NCBI GenBank assembly: GCA_016302405.1
Contig: JAEDNR010000018.1
Location: 1-24,494, forward strand
Reading direction: 5' to 3'
DNA from: Oscillospiraceae bacterium
GTDB lineage: Bacteria; Bacillota; Clostridia; Oscillospirales; Oscillospiraceae
Length of the DNA stretch: 24,494 nt
A program made the position numbers and the translations under genes. Shown here piece by piece: positions 5,941-14,379 of the stretch (positions are counted from its first letter, which is position 1; the number at the start of each line of letters is the position of its first letter). The notes under the pieces were generated by a model. The model ran no database searches, had not been told where the DNA came from, and was given only the letters and a program-made list of their open reading frames with translations.

Positions 5941-7043
5941 TCTATCTGGATAGTGGAGCGACCTCCTTTCCCAAGCCGCCGGGGGTGGTCCGGGCCATGG
6001 AGACGGCTCTTCGTACCTGCGCGAATCCCGGCCGGGGCGGGTATCCCGCCGCGGAGGCGGCGTCTAGGACGGTGTACCGCTGCCGGGAGCAGGCGGGAAA
6101 GCTCTTTCAATGCCGTCCGGAGCAGGTGATCCTCACAGGAAGCTGCACCCATGGCCTGAATATCGCGATCCGGACTTTGGTAAAGCCGGGAGCCAGAGTG
6201 GCGGTATCCGGTTTCGAGCACAACGCGGTGACCCGGCCCCTCCACGCCCTGGACGCCCGGCTTGTGGTCTGCGGACGGCGGCTATTCGACCAGGAGGACA
6301 CCCTGTCCGATTTCCGCAGGGCGCTGCGGTCCGGGGTGGACGCGGCGGTTTTTACCCACGTTTCCAATGCCTTCGGCTTTATTCTCCCAGCCCAGGAAAT
6401 GGCGGCCCTGTGCAGAAGCTACGGCGTGCCCTTCATCGTGGACGCGGCCCAGTCTGCCGGGGTCCTGCCGGTGGAGCTTGCCGGGTGGGGCGCGGATTTT
6501 ATTGCCATGCCCGGGCATAAGGGACTGTTGGGCCCCCAGGGAACGGGCCTGCTGCTGTGCGCGGGTGAGGCCCAGCCGTTGCTCTACGGCGGTACCGGCA
6601 GCCAGTCCCTGATGCAGACAATGCCGGAGGAGCTTCCGGAGCGGCTGGAGCCGGGGACAGTGAATGTGCCCGGGGCGGCAGGGCTGCTTGCGGGCATGCA
6701 GGCGGTGGAGCGTTTGGGCATGGAAGCCATTGCTGCCCGAGAGGCGGCGCTGGCAAAAAAATGCGCTGCCGGACTGAAAGAAATGGGAATGGAGGTTTTC
6801 TCCGGGGAAAACCAGGGAGGAACGGTTTCTTTCCGGGCCGGATGCGGATGCGAAGAGGCCGCGCAGATGCTTTCAGACCGGGGCTTTGCCCTGCGGGCGG
6901 GGCTGCACTGCGCGCCCCTGGCTCATGAGAGCGCGGGAACTGTGGATACCGGTACGGTGCGGGTCAGCTTCGGTTGGCACAGTACGGCGGGGGAGCTGGA
7001 CGCGTTCTTACGTGCGGCCCGGAGTCTCCCCCCGGCAGTATGA
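5937..7043 (+). CDS. Class V aminotransferase / cysteine desulfurase-like enzyme
   Basis: PLP-dependent enzyme of 368 residues; the likely reaction is removal of sulfur from cysteine (or selenium from selenocysteine) to give alanine and a persulfide. MIYLDSGATSFPKP is the typical N-terminus. H95 (FEHNA) would stack on PLP; D169 and Q172 (VDAAQSAG) contact the cofactor; H194-K195 (MPGHKG) carries the Schiff-base lysine. C325 in ALRAGLHCAPLAH is the probable persulfide cysteine. NPGRGGYPAA and the overall pattern fit the TIGR01977 (EF2568-like) subfamily better than housekeeping IscS or SufS; no scaffold genes (iscU/sufU) are adjacent. A GGAGGGT ribosome-binding site lies inside the DUF3343 gene. 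An ATG much further upstream in the same frame overlaps DUF3343 and was not used. Confidence 0.9.
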   Translation: MIYLDSGATSFPKPPGVVRAMETALRTCANPGRGGYPAAEAASRTVYRCREQAGKLFQCRPEQVILTGSCTHGLNIAIRTLVKPGARVAVSGFEHNAVTRPLHALDARLVVCGRRLFDQEDTLSDFRRALRSGVDAAVFTHVSNAFGFILPAQEMAALCRSYGVPFIVDAAQSAGVLPVELAGWGADFIAMPGHKGLLGPQGTGLLLCAGEAQPLLYGGTGSQSLMQTMPEELPERLEPGTVNVPGAAGLLAGMQAVERLGMEAIAAREAALAKKCAAGLKEMGMEVFSGENQGGTVSFRAGCGCEEAAQMLSDRGFALRAGLHCAPLAHESAGTVDTGTVRVSFGWHSTAGELDAFLRAARSLPPAV

Positions 7044-7054
7044 AAGTTACGCAA

Positions 7055-7087
7055 GCGCCGGGGCGGAAGGATCTCCGGGCCCGGCGC
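7055..7087 (+). other. GC-rich hairpin after the desulfurase gene
   Basis: Stem GCGCCGGG (7055-7062) / CCCGGCGC (7080-7087), 12 bases past the stop codon. It is followed by AGATAAATTT rather than a clean T run, so it is at best a weak terminator. Confidence 0.4.
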
Positions 7088-7136
7088 AGATAAATTTGAC
7101 GCCGGGAATGAATTTGATTTTTATGCAGAATATCAC

Positions 7137-7165
7137 TTGCTATCGACGGGGGAATCCGCTATAAT
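7137..7165 (+). promoter_or_regulatory. Promoter of the cdaA-cdaR unit
   Basis: TTGCTA (7137-7142) and a perfect TATAAT (7160-7165) are separated by 17 bp. The predicted leader is about 70 nt, ending in GTCGGAG before the cdaA start. Confidence 0.8.
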
Positions 7166-7242
7166 AGAGCGGAAAATAGGTTAGTATACCATTGGGCTAT
7201 ATACACTTTCGGAAGTTGACATAAAAAGAGGTCGGAGAACGT

Positions 7243-8118
7243 ATGATGGAGGCAATTCATAATTTAATGCAGCAGCTCACCAGAATGCAGTGGTCGGATT
7301 ATTTGGATATTGCCGTAGTCGCGTTTCTGATCTACAAGCTGCTGCCCCTGGTCCGGGCCCCCGGAACCATGCGCATTGCCCGGGCAGTGATAGCGGTGAT
7401 GGTTGTTGCGGGCCTGGCGGCAGCCCTGCGGCTTTATACGCTGAGCTTTATTCTGAACCAGTTTATGGCGGTCGGACTGCTGGCGCTGGTCATCCTGTTC
7501 CAGCCGGAGCTGCGGCGGATGCTGGACCGGCTGGGCAGTGTGAAATTCCGGGCTTTGTTCGGCTACACCAAGCCTACCCAGGATCTGGAGACCGTGATTG
7601 CCCAGACGGTGATGGCCTGTGAAATCATGAGCAGGGAGCGGGTGGGCGCGCTGATCGTCTTTGCCCGGGAGGCCCGGCTGGATGATTACTTCAAGACCGG
7701 CACCCCCATTGATGGACAGGTGACGGAGCAGCTGATCCGCAATATTTTCTTCGTGAAAGCGCCATTGCATGACGGAGCGATGATCATTCGGGACGGCCGG
7801 ATCGCTGCCGCGGGCTGTGTGCTGCCGCTGTCGGACAGCAGCCATCTCAGTGCGGACCTGGGTACCCGGCACCGGGCCGGCGTGGGCATGAGCGAGGTCT
7901 CTGACGCGGTGGTGGTCATTGTATCCGAGGAGACCGGCACCATTTCCGTGGCGGTGGGCGGTATGCTGAAACGGCACCTGGCGCCCCAGACTCTGGAAAA
8001 GCTGCTGCGCAATGAGCTGTGTCCCAAGAATGACCCCGATGGAGAGCAGGTGCTTGCCCTCCGGCTGAAAAAGAGCCTGCGTAAGACAGACAAGGAGGCA
8101 AATACCCGTGAAAAGTAA
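7243..8118 (+). CDS. cdaA: Diadenylate cyclase CdaA
   Basis: Membrane-bound enzyme that condenses two ATP into cyclic di-AMP, a second messenger controlling potassium and osmolyte uptake and wall homeostasis in Firmicutes. The 291-residue protein starts with about three hydrophobic segments (residues roughly 20-35, 45-62 and 68-86). The DAC (DisA_N) domain follows, with the catalytic motifs D177-G178-A179 (LHDGAMII) and R209-H210-R211 (GTRHRAG). The C-terminal tail is charged. Two adjacent ATGs (7243, 7246) are both compatible with the GGAG at 7234. cdaR follows with an 11-nt overlap, the conserved arrangement for this pair; glmM, which usually comes third, is absent. Confidence 0.97.
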   Translation: MMEAIHNLMQQLTRMQWSDYLDIAVVAFLIYKLLPLVRAPGTMRIARAVIAVMVVAGLAAALRLYTLSFILNQFMAVGLLALVILFQPELRRMLDRLGSVKFRALFGYTKPTQDLETVIAQTVMACEIMSRERVGALIVFAREARLDDYFKTGTPIDGQVTEQLIRNIFFVKAPLHDGAMIIRDGRIAAAGCVLPLSDSSHLSADLGTRHRAGVGMSEVSDAVVVIVSEETGTISVAVGGMLKRHLAPQTLEKLLRNELCPKNDPDGEQVLALRLKKSLRKTDKEANTREK

Positions 8119-9340
8119 AATCGGTTATATTGCGCTCTCCGTGCTGATCGCCTTTGGACTGTGGCTGTATGTCATTACCTCCGTCAGTCCCGGTTCCGAG
8201 GAAACCTATGACGATGTTCCTGTGATCCTCAGCGCGGAGACGGTGCTTCAGGAACGGGGCTTGATGATTACCAGCGTATCGTCGGACACGGTGACGCTGA
8301 AGCTGTCCGGCAACCGGTCGGACCTTGCCCAGGTGAACCGGGGAAATATCACCGTAAAAGCGGACCTTTCCAAGATCTATGAACCCGGCACCCAGCTGCA
8401 GCTGGGTACCACTGTCAGCTTTCCGGGGAATCTTCCCAGCAACGCCTTCGTGATCGAATCCAAAAACCCGGGCTACCTGTATGTTACCGTGGAGCGCCGG
8501 GTGACCAAGGAGGTTCCCGTGGAGATCCAGTGGATCGGTTCCGCGCCGGAGGGCTATATGTCCGACCGGGAGAACAGCACCCTGGACTATACCTCCGTTT
8601 CCGTTACCGGACCGGAGTCCGTTACGGACCGGATCGAAAAGGCTGTCATCCAGGCAGACCTGACGGATCAACGGGAATCCATCAGCCAGAGCTTCCGGTA
8701 TACCCTGTGCGACGGGGAGGGAAATCCGGTGGATGCCGAACTCATTACCACCAATGTGGAGGAGGTACGGCTGGATGTCCGGATCCAGAAGGTAAAGGAT
8801 ATTACCCTTGTCTACAATATTATTGAAGGCGGCGGTGCTACCCGGGACAATGTTTCCGTGACCATGAGCGCGGATACCATCCGCGTCAGCGGTAGTGAGG
8901 TGGCCGTCGATGCCATGGAAGACCAGCTGGTGGTGGGTACCATCAACCTGGCAGAGCTGACCAAGTCCGGTAATCTGACCTTCCAGGTGGTTCTGCCCGA
9001 GGGCGTTACCAACCTGTCCGCCATCACGGAGGTGGAGGCCACAGTGCTGCTTTCCGGTCTGACCACCAAGGACTATGTGCTGGAGAACATCCGAAGTATC
9101 AATATTCCGGAGGGCATGGAAGCGGAGCTCATTACGGAGAAGCTGACGGTGACCGTCCGGGGTCCTGCGGAGCTGATGAGCAAGCTGACTGCGGAGAGTA
9201 TTATGGCGACGGTGGACTTTACCGGCGCGGAGGCGGGAACCACAACCTTCCGTGCGGACATCACCTTCAGCGAGGGCTTCACGGGGGTCGGCGTATTGCG
9301 CTCCGACCCGGTGTCCGCTGCCATTACGCCGGCGAAATAA
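8108..9340 (+). CDS. cdaR: YbbR-domain protein CdaR, regulator of CdaA
   Basis: A membrane-anchored extracytoplasmic protein of 410 residues that modulates CdaA activity in related Firmicutes. The N-terminus MKSKIGYIALSVLIAFGLWL is an uncleaved signal anchor. The rest is a series of about four YbbR-type beta-rich repeats (recurring 'V.V.GP..' patterns such as VSVTGPESV near residue 160 and VTVRGPAELM near 347). The GTG start at 8108 is chosen because AAGGAGG lies at 8091-8097 with good spacing and the start overlaps the end of cdaA, implying coupling. Many homologues have a similar length. The protein contains no catalytic motif. Confidence 0.93.
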   Translation: MKSKIGYIALSVLIAFGLWLYVITSVSPGSEETYDDVPVILSAETVLQERGLMITSVSSDTVTLKLSGNRSDLAQVNRGNITVKADLSKIYEPGTQLQLGTTVSFPGNLPSNAFVIESKNPGYLYVTVERRVTKEVPVEIQWIGSAPEGYMSDRENSTLDYTSVSVTGPESVTDRIEKAVIQADLTDQRESISQSFRYTLCDGEGNPVDAELITTNVEEVRLDVRIQKVKDITLVYNIIEGGGATRDNVSVTMSADTIRVSGSEVAVDAMEDQLVVGTINLAELTKSGNLTFQVVLPEGVTNLSAITEVEATVLLSGLTTKDYVLENIRSINIPEGMEAELITEKLTVTVRGPAELMSKLTAESIMATVDFTGAEAGTTTFRADITFSEGFTGVGVLRSDPVSAAITPAK

Positions 9341-9371
9341 AAGCCGGAACGGGGAAAGAAAACGATATGGC

Positions 9372-9390
9372 GGGCGGTGGAAAACCGCCC
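9372..9390. other. Small hairpin between cdaR and yicC
   Basis: GGGCGGT (9372-9378) pairs with ACCGCCC (9384-9390) around a GGAAA loop. It lies in the 70-nt gap and is not followed by T residues, so it is not a terminator. Transcription may continue from cdaR into yicC. Confidence 0.4.
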
Positions 9391-9410
9391 CGAAAAAGGG
9401 GATAATAACC

Positions 9411-10289
9411 ATGGTGAAAAGCATGACCGGCTACGGCAGGGCCGTGGAGACGGTGAACGGACGGGAATTCACGGTGGAAGTGCGCAGCGTCAACAACCGT
9501 TATCTGGACTGCACGGTGAAGCTCCCCCGGAGCCTGTCCTTTGGCGAGGACGCGGTGAAGCAGGCGGTGAAGAATACCGTTTCCCGTGGCAAGGTGGATG
9601 TCTTTGTGTCCGTGCGCAGCGAGGGCGGCACGGAGGGCAAGGTGACCTTAAACAGCACCCTGGCCGCGGGCTACGCGGAAGCCATGCGCCGGATGCAGGC
9701 GGAGCTGCAGCTTCCCGGGGACATCAGCGTGGACCTGATCGCCCGGATGCCGGAGGTGTTTACCGTAGAAAAACCGGAGGTGGACGAGGAGCAGCTTCTC
9801 AAGGACCTGCTTTTCGTGGCGGACAAGGCTTTTGCCGGCTACGATGCCATGCGCTCCCGGGAGGGACAGGCTCTGGAAAAGGATCTGCGCAGCCGGGGAC
9901 AGACCATCCTCAGCCTGGTCGCGCAGGTGGAGGCGGGCAGTGTCCAGACGGTGGCGGACTATCGTACCCGGCTGGAAAACAAGCTCCGGGAGGTGCTGGC
10001 AAGCACCACCATTGACGAAAGCCGGATCCTGACCGAGGCAGCGATCTTTGCCGACAAGGTGGCGGTGGATGAGGAAACGGTCCGCCTGCGCAGCCACTTA
10101 GAGCAGATGGATGCCATGCTCACCACGGGTGGCAGCGTGGGCCGGAAGCTGGACTTTTTGCTCCAGGAGATGAACCGGGAGGCAAATACCATCGGCTCCA
10201 AGTGCTCCGATGTGCGGCTTGCCCGGCTTGTGGTGGAGATCAAGGCGGAACTGGAAAAGATCCGGGAGCAGACCCAGAACATCGAATAG
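9411..10289 (+). CDS. yicC: YicC/YloC family endoribonuclease
   Basis: 292-residue cytoplasmic protein of the YicC family, members of which have been shown to be endoribonucleases acting on RNA (including small-RNA decay in E. coli). The family N-terminus MVKSMTGYGRA and VEVRSVNNRYLD are intact. The C-terminal DUF1732 part contains LEQMDAMLTTGGSVGRKLDF and LLQEMNREANTIGSKC. The ATG at 9411 matches the conserved start; an in-frame upstream extension from 9252 lies inside cdaR and is rejected. The ribosome-binding site (AAGGGG) is modest. It is the first gene of the long housekeeping run; remA follows 9 nt after its stop, the conserved Firmicute order. Confidence 0.95.
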   Translation: MVKSMTGYGRAVETVNGREFTVEVRSVNNRYLDCTVKLPRSLSFGEDAVKQAVKNTVSRGKVDVFVSVRSEGGTEGKVTLNSTLAAGYAEAMRRMQAELQLPGDISVDLIARMPEVFTVEKPEVDEEQLLKDLLFVADKAFAGYDAMRSREGQALEKDLRSRGQTILSLVAQVEAGSVQTVADYRTRLENKLREVLASTTIDESRILTEAAIFADKVAVDEETVRLRSHLEQMDAMLTTGGSVGRKLDFLLQEMNREANTIGSKCSDVRLARLVVEIKAELEKIREQTQNIE

Positions 10290-10298
10290 GAGCGGGAT

Positions 10299-10568
10299 AT
10301 GAAGCTTGTGAATATCGGCTTCGGGAGCATGGTGGCGTCAAACCGGATCCTGGCAATTGTAGCGCCGGATTCCGCACCCATCAAGCGGCTGATTCAGGAG
10401 GCGAGAGACCGGGGAATGCTGATCGATGCCTCCTACGGGCGGAAAACCGCCGGTGTGCTGCTGATGGACACGGACCATGTGATCCTCTGTGCCGTATCCC
10501 CCGAGGTGCTGGGCCAGCGTCTGCGGGAAGAGAAAGAGGAGGATAACCAATGGGAGAAGGAAAGCTGA
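10299..10568 (+). CDS. remA: RemA/DUF370 family DNA-binding regulator
   Basis: 89-residue protein beginning MKLVNIGFGSMVASNRILAI, the strongly conserved DUF370 start, followed by APIKRLIQEARDRGMLIDAS and YGRKTAGVLLMDTDHV. In Bacillus subtilis RemA is an oligomeric DNA-binding protein that activates matrix and osmoprotection genes; in Clostridia its targets are not generally known. The gene overlaps gmk by 19 nt, the usual yloC-remA-gmk linkage. AGGAG precedes the ATG. Confidence 0.94.
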   Translation: MKLVNIGFGSMVASNRILAIVAPDSAPIKRLIQEARDRGMLIDASYGRKTAGVLLMDTDHVILCAVSPEVLGQRLREEKEEDNQWEKES

Positions 10569-11095
10569 TCGTTCTTTCCGGCGCTTCCGGTGTGGGAAAG
10601 GGAACGGTGCTGAACCAAATGATGAAGCTGCGGGAGGATCTGAGCCTTTCCGTTTCCGCCACCACCCGGCCCCCCAGGCCGGCTGAGCAGGAGGGCGTTC
10701 ACTATTACTTTGTCACCCCGGAGCGGTTCCGGGAGATGATTGAGCAGGGCGAGCTTCTGGAATACGATGCCCACATGGGCAGCTGCTACGGCACGCCCTG
10801 GAAGCAGCTGGAGGAAAAGCGGAGCCACGGACCCGTGATCCTGGACATCGATCCCAAGGGCGCCAGGATCGTAAAGGACAAGATTCCCGAGGCCATTCTG
10901 GTGTTTATCATGCCCCCCTCCATGGCGGAGCTGGAGCAGCGGCTGCGGGGGCGCAACGACACCTCCGAGGAACAGATCCGTCTGCGGCTGCAGCGGGCGG
11001 AATGGGAAATGGACCAGCGCGGCTGGTATGACCATGTGGTGGTCAATGACGATGCCCGGCGCTGCGCCGGGGAGATCCTGAGCTTTATTCAGTAA
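10550..11095 (+). CDS. gmk: Guanylate kinase
   Basis: Phosphorylates GMP to GDP with ATP in purine nucleotide supply. The 181-residue protein is slightly shorter than the usual 190-210. The P-loop GASGVGKG is at residues 11-18, the GMP-binding region has SATTRPPRP and GVHYYFV, and the lid segment R..R.D.SEEQI.LRL is present. The common DVQGA motif is replaced here by DIDPKGA, and the normal EYAxVxGNYYGT segment reads EYDAHMGSCYGT. Both are conservative departures that leave the P-loop and Arg residues in place. AGGAGG lies within remA. Confidence 0.95.
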   Translation: MGEGKLIVLSGASGVGKGTVLNQMMKLREDLSLSVSATTRPPRPAEQEGVHYYFVTPERFREMIEQGELLEYDAHMGSCYGTPWKQLEEKRSHGPVILDIDPKGARIVKDKIPEAILVFIMPPSMAELEQRLRGRNDTSEEQIRLRLQRAEWEMDQRGWYDHVVVNDDARRCAGEILSFIQ

Positions 11096-11190
11096 GAAAC
11101 CCTGTAAATTGCGCGGACGGCAATCCCGGCCTGTGCCGGAAGAATTGCGCCTGTGATTGAATCATACACTGTATTTTGGAGGAATGAATT

Positions 11191-11394
11191 ATGCTTTATC
11201 CACCTGTTGCGGATTTGCTGGAAAAGGTTGAAAGCCGGTATCTTCTGGTGAATGTGGTCGCCAAGCGGGCCCGCCAGATTGCCGAGGAAGCCGAGGAGCT
11301 TCACGAGGACCTTCCTGAGAAGCCTGTTACCATGGCCATCAACGAGGTCGCGAACGGCGAGCTGTCCGGCTCTTTGAAGGAAGAGTATATGTAA
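11191..11394 (+). CDS. rpoZ: RNA polymerase omega subunit
   Basis: 67-residue protein starting MLYPPVADLLEKVESRYLLV, with VVAKRARQIAEEA, the conserved omega helix that wraps the beta-prime C-terminus and aids RNA polymerase assembly. The length fits the short Firmicute omega. TGGAGG lies a few bases before the ATG. A 95-nt gap separates it from gmk, holding a small hairpin (CCGGCCTGTGCCGG) and no clear promoter. Position between gmk and priA is conserved, although coaBC, often found here, is missing. Confidence 0.93.
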   Translation: MLYPPVADLLEKVESRYLLVNVVAKRARQIAEEAEELHEDLPEKPVTMAINEVANGELSGSLKEEYM

Positions 11395-11414
11395 GCAGGA
11401 AAGGGAGGCCCCGC

Positions 11415-13862
11415 ATGATCGCAAAAATTGCCGTGGAAGCGGCCTCCTTTGCCATTGACAAGCCCTATTCCTACCGCATCCCGGAGGGGATGACCCTGTT
11501 CCCCGGCCACCGGGTGCGTGTAAGCTTTGGCAGGGGCAGCCGGATTACCGAGGGCGTGGTTCTTTCGGTGGAAGACGGAGATGAAACAGGACTTAAGCCA
11601 GTGGAGGCTCCCCTGGAGGAGACCCCGCTGCTCACTGTCCAGCAGCTCCGTCTTGCCGCATTTCTACGGGAGCGGTATTTCTGTACTTTTTACGACGCAG
11701 TTCGCGTCATGCTCCCGGCGGGAGCGTGGTTCCGGGTCCGCAGCACCTTCGCGCTCACCGAAGACCGCGGCTGGAAAGAAAAGAAGCTGCGCAAAGAAGG
11801 AGCCGAAGCGGTGCTCAGATGTTTGGAATCTCTGGGCGGCACGGCGGATACCCAGGCGCTGCGCCAGGTGATTCCCGATGAGGATGCGCTTGCCGGCGTG
11901 CTTTCCTATCTTCTGCAAAAAAAGTGGGTCTCCGGTGAGAAGGAGTATGTCCGGCGAACCGGGGACAGGACCGAAAAGATTGCCTCTCTCGCGGTCAGCC
12001 CCGAGGAAGCCATGGAATTTGCCGCTTCCCGGCCCAAGTCCGCGGCAATGCAGCGAAGTGTCCTGGAACTGCTGTGCGGCGTTGGCAGCGCGGCGGTGAA
12101 GGATATTCTCTACTATACCGGCGCCTCTGCTGCCACGGTGAACCGGCTGGAAAAGCTGGGCTATCTGACCATGAGCCAGCGCGCTGTGCTCCGGTGCAGC
12201 GAGATAAAACCTGTAAAACTGGACGGCCCTCTGATTCTCAACGAGGAACAGCAGCAATGCTTTGAAGGCCTTCTGGAGCAGATGGGCCGTGAGAACCCCG
12301 GCGCGGCCCTGCTGTACGGTGTTACCGGTTCGGGAAAAACCTCGGTGTATATCCGACTGATCCAGGAATGTTTAAGCCGGGGCAGGAGCGCCATGCTTCT
12401 GGTTCCGGAGATTGCCCTGACGCCCCAGCTTCTGGGACTGCTTGCGGCCTGGTTTCATGATCTGGTGGCGGTGCTTCACAGCAGCCTCAGCGCCGGAGAA
12501 CGGTATGACCAGTGGAACCGGGTCCGCCGGGGAGAGGCGAAAGTGGTAGTGGGCACCCGTTCGGCGGTGTTTGCCCCCTGCGAAAACCCGGGGCTCATCA
12601 TTCTGGACGAGGAACAGGAGCACTCCTATAAATCGGAAATGAACCCCCGGTACAGTGCCCGGGATGTGGCGCTGTGGCGGGGAATCAAGGAAAAAGCCCT
12701 GGTGGTGCTGGGGTCTGCCACCCCGGCCATCGAGACGATGTACCACGCAAAACAGGGAGACTACACCCTATATACCCTGCGCCGCCGGTTCAACGGGCGG
12801 CCCCTTCCCCAGGTGGAGATCGTGGACATGGCGGACGAGCTTCGCCAGGGAAACGATACGTCTCTGAGCTATACCCTCCGGGAGGAAATCCTGGAAACAA
12901 AGGAAGCGGGGAAGCAGGCGATTCTGCTTCTGAACCGCCGGGGAAACAGCCGGGCGCTTACTTGCGTGGACTGCGGAAAGGCTCCGGAGTGCCCCCGGTG
13001 CAGCATCCGTATGACCTACCACAGTGCCAACAACCGGCTGATGTGCCACTACTGCGGCTACTCCCAGCCGGTTCCTGTCAGATGTCCTAACTGCGGCGGC
13101 CCCCTGAAGACCATTGGCACCGGGACCCAGAAGGTCCAGCAGGAGCTTGCCGAGCTGTTTCCCGATATGCAGGTGCGGCGGATGGATGCGGACACCGTAA
13201 GTGCCATGAACACCCACGAAAAGCTCCTGTCCGAATTCCAGTCCGGAGAGGAAACGGTACTGGTGGGAACCCAGATGGTCGCCAAGGGCCTGAATCTGCC
13301 ACGGGTGACTCTGGTGGGGGTGCTGGACGCGGACATGAGCCTGTACACCGGCGGCTACCGGTCCGGGGAGACGACCTTCGACCTGATTACCCAGGTGGTG
13401 GGCCGGGCCGGACGGGGGGACTGCCCCGGCAGGGCCATCCTGCAGACCATGACCCCCGGGCATACCGTGCTTCGCCTGGCGGCAGAGCAGGATTATGACA
13501 GCTTTTACGAACTGGAGCTGCGGCTGCGCCGGGTGCAGAACGCGCCTCCCTTTGCCGACTTCGCCATGGTCACCTTCCAGGGGGTGGAGGAGCCTCAGGT
13601 GCTGCGCTGCGCGGTGAAATTCCGGGACAGTCTGCTGGAATGCCTGGCCCGGCCGGAGTACGGGGAAGAAAATGTCCGGTGTCTGGGGCCTGCCCCCTGC
13701 CCGGTACCCAAGATCAACTACCATTTCCGTTACCGGCTGACGGTGAACTGCCGGCTGAACCGGAAGCTTCGGCTGCTTTTGGCTTTCTTACTGCGGCAGT
13801 TCGGAGCGGATAAAGGAAGCCGTGGCGTCACTGCCTTTGTGGATGTAAACGGATTCGAATAA
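11415..13862 (+). CDS. priA: Primosomal protein N' (replication restart helicase PriA)
   Basis: 3'-5' superfamily 2 DNA helicase that reloads the replisome at stalled forks. The 815-residue length is typical for Firmicutes. An N-terminal DNA-binding domain (IAKIAVEAASFAIDKPYSYR) and a winged-helix-like region are followed by Walker A GVTGSGKTS (302-310), Walker B DEEQEH (398-403) and GSATPA. The paired zinc-binding cysteines are CVDCGKAPECPRC and CHYCGY..CPNCGG. The helicase C-terminal motifs VGTQMVAKGLNLPRVTLVG and QVVGRAGRG are present, with a C-terminal PriA domain after them. All catalytic motifs are intact. AGGGAGG precedes the ATG. It is followed 14 nt later by def. Confidence 0.98.
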   Translation: MIAKIAVEAASFAIDKPYSYRIPEGMTLFPGHRVRVSFGRGSRITEGVVLSVEDGDETGLKPVEAPLEETPLLTVQQLRLAAFLRERYFCTFYDAVRVMLPAGAWFRVRSTFALTEDRGWKEKKLRKEGAEAVLRCLESLGGTADTQALRQVIPDEDALAGVLSYLLQKKWVSGEKEYVRRTGDRTEKIASLAVSPEEAMEFAASRPKSAAMQRSVLELLCGVGSAAVKDILYYTGASAATVNRLEKLGYLTMSQRAVLRCSEIKPVKLDGPLILNEEQQQCFEGLLEQMGRENPGAALLYGVTGSGKTSVYIRLIQECLSRGRSAMLLVPEIALTPQLLGLLAAWFHDLVAVLHSSLSAGERYDQWNRVRRGEAKVVVGTRSAVFAPCENPGLIILDEEQEHSYKSEMNPRYSARDVALWRGIKEKALVVLGSATPAIETMYHAKQGDYTLYTLRRRFNGRPLPQVEIVDMADELRQGNDTSLSYTLREEILETKEAGKQAILLLNRRGNSRALTCVDCGKAPECPRCSIRMTYHSANNRLMCHYCGYSQPVPVRCPNCGGPLKTIGTGTQKVQQELAELFPDMQVRRMDADTVSAMNTHEKLLSEFQSGEETVLVGTQMVAKGLNLPRVTLVGVLDADMSLYTGGYRSGETTFDLITQVVGRAGRGDCPGRAILQTMTPGHTVLRLAAEQDYDSFYELELRLRRVQNAPPFADFAMVTFQGVEEPQVLRCAVKFRDSLLECLARPEYGEENVRCLGPAPCPVPKINYHFRYRLTVNCRLNRKLRLLLAFLLRQFGADKGSRGVTAFVDVNGFE

Positions 13863-13876
13863 GGAGAACGACAGAT

Positions 13877-14353
13877 ATGGGACTTCGAAGGATTTTTACA
13901 GATCAGGACCCCGCGCTTCACCAGGTTTGCAGACCGGTGGAGAAATTTGACTGGCGGCTGCGCAAGCTTCTGGACGATATGAAAGAAACCCTCGTGGAAG
14001 CCGAGGGCGTGGGCCTGGCGGCTCCCCAGGTGGGGATCCTCCGCCGGGTCGTGGTGGTGGATACCGGCGAGGAAATTCTGGAGCTGGTAAACCCCACCCT
14101 GATAGAAACTGCCGGTGAGCAGTGCGGGGCGGAGGGCTGCCTCAGCGTGCCGGGGAAATACGGCCTGGTGAAGCGGCCCAATTATGCCAAGGTCCGTGCC
14201 CAGGACCGGGACGGAAACTGGTTCGAGGCGGAGGGCGAGGAACTGATCGCCCGGTGCTTCTGCCATGAGCTGGACCACCTGGACGGCATCCTGTATACGG
14301 AAATCATGGAGCGGTTCCTGACGGATGAGGAACTGAAAGCGGACGAGGCGTAA
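13877..14353 (+). CDS. def: Peptide deformylase
   Basis: Metalloenzyme that removes the formyl group from the N-terminal Met of new proteins. All three family motifs are present: motif 1 GVGLAAPQVG (residues 44-53), motif 2 EGCLSVPG with metal ligand C88, and motif 3 HELDH with ligands H130 and H134 and catalytic E131. At 158 residues it is a normal type 1 enzyme. AAGGAG lies before the ATG. It is followed by fmt (26-nt gap), which carries out the opposite reaction on Met-tRNA; the two genes are usually adjacent. Confidence 0.97.
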   Translation: MGLRRIFTDQDPALHQVCRPVEKFDWRLRKLLDDMKETLVEAEGVGLAAPQVGILRRVVVVDTGEEILELVNPTLIETAGEQCGAEGCLSVPGKYGLVKRPNYAKVRAQDRDGNWFEAEGEELIARCFCHELDHLDGILYTEIMERFLTDEELKADEA

Positions 14354-14379
14354 GCTTTTCGCGCCTGCGGAGGAACAGC

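Noticed and set aside
9252..9410. An N-terminal extension of YicC into cdaR
   Set aside because: YicC proteins begin at MxKSMTGYG, which matches the ATG at 9411.
7916..9424. A 502-codon minus-strand open frame opposite cdaA/cdaR
   Set aside because: Same reason: antisense to conserved genes, with compositionally biased translation.
11096..11190. A promoter before rpoZ
   Set aside because: TTGCGC and TACACT are only 14 bp apart, which is too short; read-through from gmk is more likely.
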